Assembly (NCBI RefSeq): GCF_003846185.1
Contig: NZ_ML123034.1
Location: forward strand, 400,212-464,211
Length of the DNA stretch: 64,000 nt
From: Streptomyces sp. ADI96-02
Lineage (GTDB): Bacteria; Actinomycetota; Actinomycetes; Streptomycetales; Streptomycetaceae
Direction of reading: 5' to 3'
Shown here: positions 60,357 through 64,000 of the stretch, one piece after another
Position numbering within the stretch: the stretch's first letter is position 1
How the letters are laid out: each line of letters opens with the position of its first letter
Made by a program: the position numbers and the translations under genes
The notes under the pieces: model-generated
Seen by the model: the letters and a program-made list of their open reading frames with translations, nothing else
Database searches by the model: none
What the model was told of the DNA's origin: nothing

Positions 60357-61868
60357 ATGATCGGACGCCGGACGCTCCTCGCCGCGACAGGAGCGGCGCT
60401 GCTCAGCGGCGCGTTCACGGCCGGGACGGCACGGGCCGATTCGACGATCGTGGTCGATCCGTCGAAGAGCTACGGCACATGGGAAGGCTGGGGTACATCG
60501 CTCGCCTGGTGGGCGAAGGTGTTCGGAGGCGACCCCGTCCACGCGGACCTGTTCGCCGACCTCTTCTTCACCGACAAGTCCGTGACGTACAGGGGGAAGA
60601 CGCTCCCCGGCCTCGGCCTCACCCTGGCCCGCTACAACCTCGGGGCCTGCGGCTGGAACACCGTACGGCTGGCGGACGGCCGCACGGTCCGGATGGACCC
60701 CGGCCGCATCCCGTGGCACAAGCAGATCGGCGGCTACTGGCTGGACCCCGGAGACACGGGTTCGCCGGTCTGGGACTGGAACGCCGACCCGGCCCAGCGG
60801 GCCATGCTGCTCAGGGCGACCCAACGCGGCGCGCGCAGCGAGCTGTTCGCCAACTCGCCCATGTGGTGGATGACCGACAGTCTCAACCCTTCGGGCGCCA
60901 CAGCGTCGAAGAAGAACAACCTCGGCCCCGCCCACTACCGGAGCCACGCGTCCGGCATGGCCGCGGTGGCGCTCCACGCCCGGGAGAACTGGGGTGTGGA
61001 CTTCGCCTCGGTGGAGCCCTTCAACGAGCCCAGCTCCGGGAACTGGTGGACCGGATTCGCCGGGGCCCAGGAGGGCTGCTTCATGACTCCGCAGGTGCAG
61101 GAGGGGGTACTCCCGCTGCTCCGCGAGGAGTTGGACTCGCGCGGTCTGACGACGACGAAGATCTCCGCCTCCGACGAGGCGACCGTCGACACCGCCATCA
61201 GTACGTGGCAGGCGCTCGGCAGCGAGGCCAGGGCCCTGGTCGACCGGGTGAACGTGCACGGCTACCAGGGCGCGGGAGGCGACCGCGCCGAGCTCCACCG
61301 ACTGGTGGTCGCCGACGCGGGCAAGGGGCTGTGGAACTCGGAGACGGGGACGGCCGCGGCGGACGGCTTCACGATGGCCCAGTTCCTGCTGAACGATCTC
61401 CACGCCCTGCATCCGACGGGCTGGGCCTACTGGCAGCCGCTGGACACGCACCGCGAATGGGCCATGATCCAGTACACCGTCAACGACCCGGCGGACCCCT
61501 CCAAGGGCGTGACCCTGTCCGACACCGTGAACCCCAAATACCACGTCATGGCGCAGTTCAGCCGGCACATCCGCCCCGGGATGACGATGCTGCACACCGG
61601 CGTTCCGCACGCCGCCGCGGCCCTGGACGAGGAGACGGGCCGGCTCGTCATCGTCGTCGCGAACAACGGTCCCCGGACGGACATGACGTTCGACCTCTCC
61701 CGCTTCACCACCGCGGCCGGCGGCGCGAACGGCGCGGTGCCCCGCTGGAACACGGGCGTCGGCGAGGCCTACGTACGCCGCGAGGCGACCGTGCGCGAGA
61801 AGAAGGTGACCATCCCCATCAACGCGAAGTGCGTGCAGACGCTCGAAGTCCAGGGCGTCGCCGTCTGA
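60357..61868 (+). CDS. secreted glycoside hydrolase family 30 enzyme (endo-beta-1,6-galactanase-like)
   Basis: The 503-residue exported enzyme begins with a Tat-like signal: MIGRRTLLAATGAALLSGAF, with TARA before the mature start. A (beta/alpha)8 barrel follows from about 35 (GTWEGWGTSLAWWAKVFG) to 400, with LARYNLGACGW and FANSPMWWMTDSLNP. Acid/base Glu224 lies in SVEPFNEPSSGNW and nucleophile Glu329 in WNSETG. A C-terminal beta domain completes the GH30 fold. The pattern fits galactanases acting on arabinogalactan side chains. ATG 60357 follows GGAGGG. It precedes a GH2 enzyme. Confidence 0.82.
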   Translation: MIGRRTLLAATGAALLSGAFTAGTARADSTIVVDPSKSYGTWEGWGTSLAWWAKVFGGDPVHADLFADLFFTDKSVTYRGKTLPGLGLTLARYNLGACGWNTVRLADGRTVRMDPGRIPWHKQIGGYWLDPGDTGSPVWDWNADPAQRAMLLRATQRGARSELFANSPMWWMTDSLNPSGATASKKNNLGPAHYRSHASGMAAVALHARENWGVDFASVEPFNEPSSGNWWTGFAGAQEGCFMTPQVQEGVLPLLREELDSRGLTTTKISASDEATVDTAISTWQALGSEARALVDRVNVHGYQGAGGDRAELHRLVVADAGKGLWNSETGTAAADGFTMAQFLLNDLHALHPTGWAYWQPLDTHREWAMIQYTVNDPADPSKGVTLSDTVNPKYHVMAQFSRHIRPGMTMLHTGVPHAAAALDEETGRLVIVVANNGPRTDMTFDLSRFTTAAGGANGAVPRWNTGVGEAYVRREATVREKKVTIPINAKCVQTLEVQGVAV

Positions 61869-61991
61869 GCGTGGCCGCCTGCGCCGTCCCGCCGCCGGGC
61901 CCGCCGCCGCTCACCGGCCACCCGGCCCACACGCGGGGCGCGGTTCGGCCCCGCGTCCCTCCCCCATCGCTTCTGTCAGGAGGCACCCGTC

Positions 61992-64000
61992 ATGTATTCC
62001 CCGCTGAGACGCCCAGCCGCCGGCGCCTGTGCCGCGCTGCTGGCGCTGGTCGTCGGTTTCGCTTCGCCGCCGGCGCTCGCCGCCCCGGCGGCGACGTCCA
62101 CCGCGCCCGCCGCTTCGAGCGCCGCCGCGGACACCCTGTTCAGTGACGACTTCTCCGCCGGCCTGGCCGAGTGGACCAGGACCGGGTCCCCGGCCGGGGG
62201 CCCCGCCTGGACCGCGCGGGACGGCTCGGCGTCCGTCGACACCTCGGCCGGCGCGGCCGGAAGCTACCTGCGGCCGGCCGCCGCGCTCACCCTGCCCGGA
62301 TCCTACGAACTCACCACCCGGGTACGGATCGAGACGATCGGGTCGGAGGGCACCGTGTCCCTCGCCCTGGACATGCAGGACGCCGACAACCCGGTCACCA
62401 AGGACCTGGGGTTCCAGATCACCGGCGTCCAGCCGGACGGCCGGGCCGGCGTCCGGGTCGGCAGGCCGCTCTCCGCGCCGGCCGCGTGCTCGGGCCAGTC
62501 ACCCGTCACCCTCGGCGACTGGCTGGACGTGCGCGTCGTCCGCGCGGGCGGAGTCACCGCGCTCCACCTGGGCGGACGCCTCACGGCGAGCACGGCCTCG
62601 CCCGCCGCCGGAGGCACCTTCGCTCTCGGCTCCTTCCGCAGCAAGGTGTCGATCGGCGCCGTCGACGTCCGTACGCTCACCGACACTCCGGCCGGCCACC
62701 CCGCGACGGCGGGCGGCTGCACCTGGAAGGCCCCCGACCAGGACGCCCCCGGCCACCAGGTGACCCAGGGCGACCCGGCACAGAGCCTGAACGGCTCCTG
62801 GCGCTTCACCACGACGGACCGGGGCGAGACCGACAAGTACCAGGACCCGGCCACCAGCACCGACAGCTGGGACACCCTGCCGGTGCCCGGCAACTGGGAC
62901 ACCCGGGACAGGTACTCCACGTACACGGGCGACGGCTGGTACCGCCGCACCTTCACCGTCGCCCACCCCGGCGGCGCGGATTCCCGCTACCGGCTCGACA
63001 TCGGCGCCTGCTACTGGTCCTGCAAGGTGTGGGTCAACGGCGCCCTGGTCCTGAGCCCCTCGCTCACGGACAGGTCACCGGAGGGCCAGGACGGGAGCGA
63101 CCTCACCTGGACCGGGAGCGACACGCACCGGGGCGGCTACACCCCCTTCCAGCTCGACGTCACCTCCGCCATCAGGACGAGCGGTACCAACACCATCGCC
63201 GTCAAGGCCAACAACAACAAGAAGATAGGCGGCTGGTGGAACTGGGGCGGCCTGTCCCGCGACGTCACCCTCACCACCACCGAGCCGCTGTCCATCACCC
63301 GGCAGGAGATCACCGCGACGCCCGACCTCACCGCCGGTTCCGCCTCGGTCGCCTCCCGGGTGTTCGTGCGCAACGACGGCGGCACCGACCGGCAGGTCAC
63401 CGTGCGGGGCGCCATCACCTCGGCGTCCACCGGCGCGGACGTCCCCGACGGCACCGGCCTCACCGGAACCGCCACCGTCCCCGCGGGCAGAACCGTCCCC
63501 GTCACCCTGCGGGCCGACCTGGGCCGGGACGCCTACTCGCTCTGGCAGCTCGACGATCCGCGGCTCTACCGCCTCGGCGTCTCCCTGGCCGCGGCCTCCG
63601 CGCCGGGCGCCGTCATCGACGGGATCAGCGACACCTTCGGCATCCGCTCCGTCAAGGTCAGCGGCGCCGACATGCTCCTCAACGGCACGAAGCTCAAGGC
63701 GGCCGGAGCCAACCGCGTCTCCGACGACCCGGTGAACGGGAACACCGAGCCCCTGGCCGAGGTCCGCAAGGACCTGGACATGATGAAGTCGGCCGGCATG
63801 AACATCATGCGGATCGGCCACTACGCCCAGGCTCCCGGCCTGCTCGACTACGCCGACCGCATCGGCATGCTGCTCATCGCCGAGACACCGGTGTGGGGTG
63901 AGTACTCCAAGCTCCAGGAGGAACTGCCCCTCTACAAGCAGCAGATGGCCGAAATGGTCGAGCGGGACTTCAACCACCCCAGCATCTTCGCCTGGTCCGT
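61992..64000 (+). CDS. secreted glycoside hydrolase family 2 enzyme, cut by the window end
   Basis: The first 669 codons are present, running off the right edge. A signal peptide (LRRPAAGACAALLALVVGFA, then PPALAAP) is followed by a LamG/concanavalin-like module (about 45-230, LFSDDFSAGLAEWTRTG), the GH2 sugar-binding jelly roll (about 260-430, GNWDTRDRYSTYTGDGWYRR), an Ig-like middle domain and the start of the TIM barrel (GANRVSDDPVNGNTE and RIGHYAQAPGLLDYADRIGM). The catalytic NE motif after HPSIFAWS lies outside the window. It is a probable beta-galactosidase or similar exo-enzyme paired with the GH30 galactanase. Confidence 0.85.
   Translation, partial: MYSPLRRPAAGACAALLALVVGFASPPALAAPAATSTAPAASSAAADTLFSDDFSAGLAEWTRTGSPAGGPAWTARDGSASVDTSAGAAGSYLRPAAALTLPGSYELTTRVRIETIGSEGTVSLALDMQDADNPVTKDLGFQITGVQPDGRAGVRVGRPLSAPAACSGQSPVTLGDWLDVRVVRAGGVTALHLGGRLTASTASPAAGGTFALGSFRSKVSIGAVDVRTLTDTPAGHPATAGGCTWKAPDQDAPGHQVTQGDPAQSLNGSWRFTTTDRGETDKYQDPATSTDSWDTLPVPGNWDTRDRYSTYTGDGWYRRTFTVAHPGGADSRYRLDIGACYWSCKVWVNGALVLSPSLTDRSPEGQDGSDLTWTGSDTHRGGYTPFQLDVTSAIRTSGTNTIAVKANNNKKIGGWWNWGGLSRDVTLTTTEPLSITRQEITATPDLTAGSASVASRVFVRNDGGTDRQVTVRGAITSASTGADVPDGTGLTGTATVPAGRTVPVTLRADLGRDAYSLWQLDDPRLYRLGVSLAAASAPGAVIDGISDTFGIRSVKVSGADMLLNGTKLKAAGANRVSDDPVNGNTEPLAEVRKDLDMMKSAGMNIMRIGHYAQAPGLLDYADRIGMLLIAETPVWGEYSKLQEELPLYKQQMAEMVERDFNHPSIFAWS

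Noticed and set aside
60194..62146. Second long open frame across the GH30 gene in another phase
   Set aside because: Arg/Pro-rich out-of-frame shadow; the GH30 frame has motifs, signal peptide and RBS.

Overview
The window looks like a chromosomal segment of a Streptomyces or very close relative. GC content is very high with strong third-position GC bias. GTG and occasional TTG starts, GGAGG-type ribosome binding sites and TAnnnT boxes 6-8 bases before a start codon (leaderless transcripts) are all common. Gene content is typical of the genus: DUF6421, DUF5134, DUF6518, DUF5709, LVIVD repeats, FprA-like reductase, TerD and PadR/Lrp/GntR regulators. No rRNA, tRNA, CRISPR array, transposase or PKS/NRPS gene was recognised.

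Layout. 0.2-7.2 kb: flavin reductase, thioredoxin, PlsC acyltransferase, a coupled operon (DUF6421 protein, short-chain dehydrogenase, threonine aldolase), GDPD and GNAT. 7.4-10.4 kb: membrane and lipid genes (DUF5134, M56 peptidase, PAP2), a decayed HAD fragment and a 59-aa small protein. 10.7-16.5 kb: a divergent LVIVD/DUF305 pair, FprA-like reductase, methyltransferase and Old Yellow Enzyme. 16.6-29.7 kb: ung coupled to a BadF-type kinase, a CbiX-like protein, lactonase, FUSC/Lrp pair, HAD phosphatase, Ser/Thr kinase, aldo/keto reductase and a stand-alone LigD phosphoesterase. This stretch ends in a scar where a geranylgeranyl-reductase-like gene and a BlaR-like M56 gene have each lost their 3' end, leaving a BlaI repressor with a 22-bp perfect palindromic operator.

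30.0-37.6 kb: TerD, then a gamma-glutamylation pathway for ethanolamine or a similar amine (amidohydrolase, permease, GntR regulator, GlnA4-like ligase, aldehyde dehydrogenase, SDR). 37.7-42.6 kb: LtrA, then an FCD-GntR regulator with two GTATAC operators controlling two amidohydrolases. 42.7-49.6 kb: PadR with an acyl-CoA dehydrogenase, pdxH with a molybdopterin oxidoreductase, an M24 peptidase-like protein, DUF6518 and a Rieske oxygenase. 50.0-53.1 kb: small charged proteins around a cation/proton antiporter, possibly stress related. 53.2-60 kb: a divergent LysR/dialkylglycine decarboxylase pair (dgdR/dgdA-like), a TetR-SGNH hydrolase operon, a DJ-1/PfpI protein, DUF1838 and VOC. 60.2 kb to the end: an exported GH30 and a GH2 enzyme cut by the window edge, probably a galactan-degradation locus.

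The most unusual points are the double truncation near 29.05 kb with its orphaned repressor, the complete dgdA/dgdR pair, the gamma-glutamyl-amine cluster, and the GntR/twin-amidohydrolase locus with unknown substrate. Assignments rest on motif recognition and remembered families; no database search was run.
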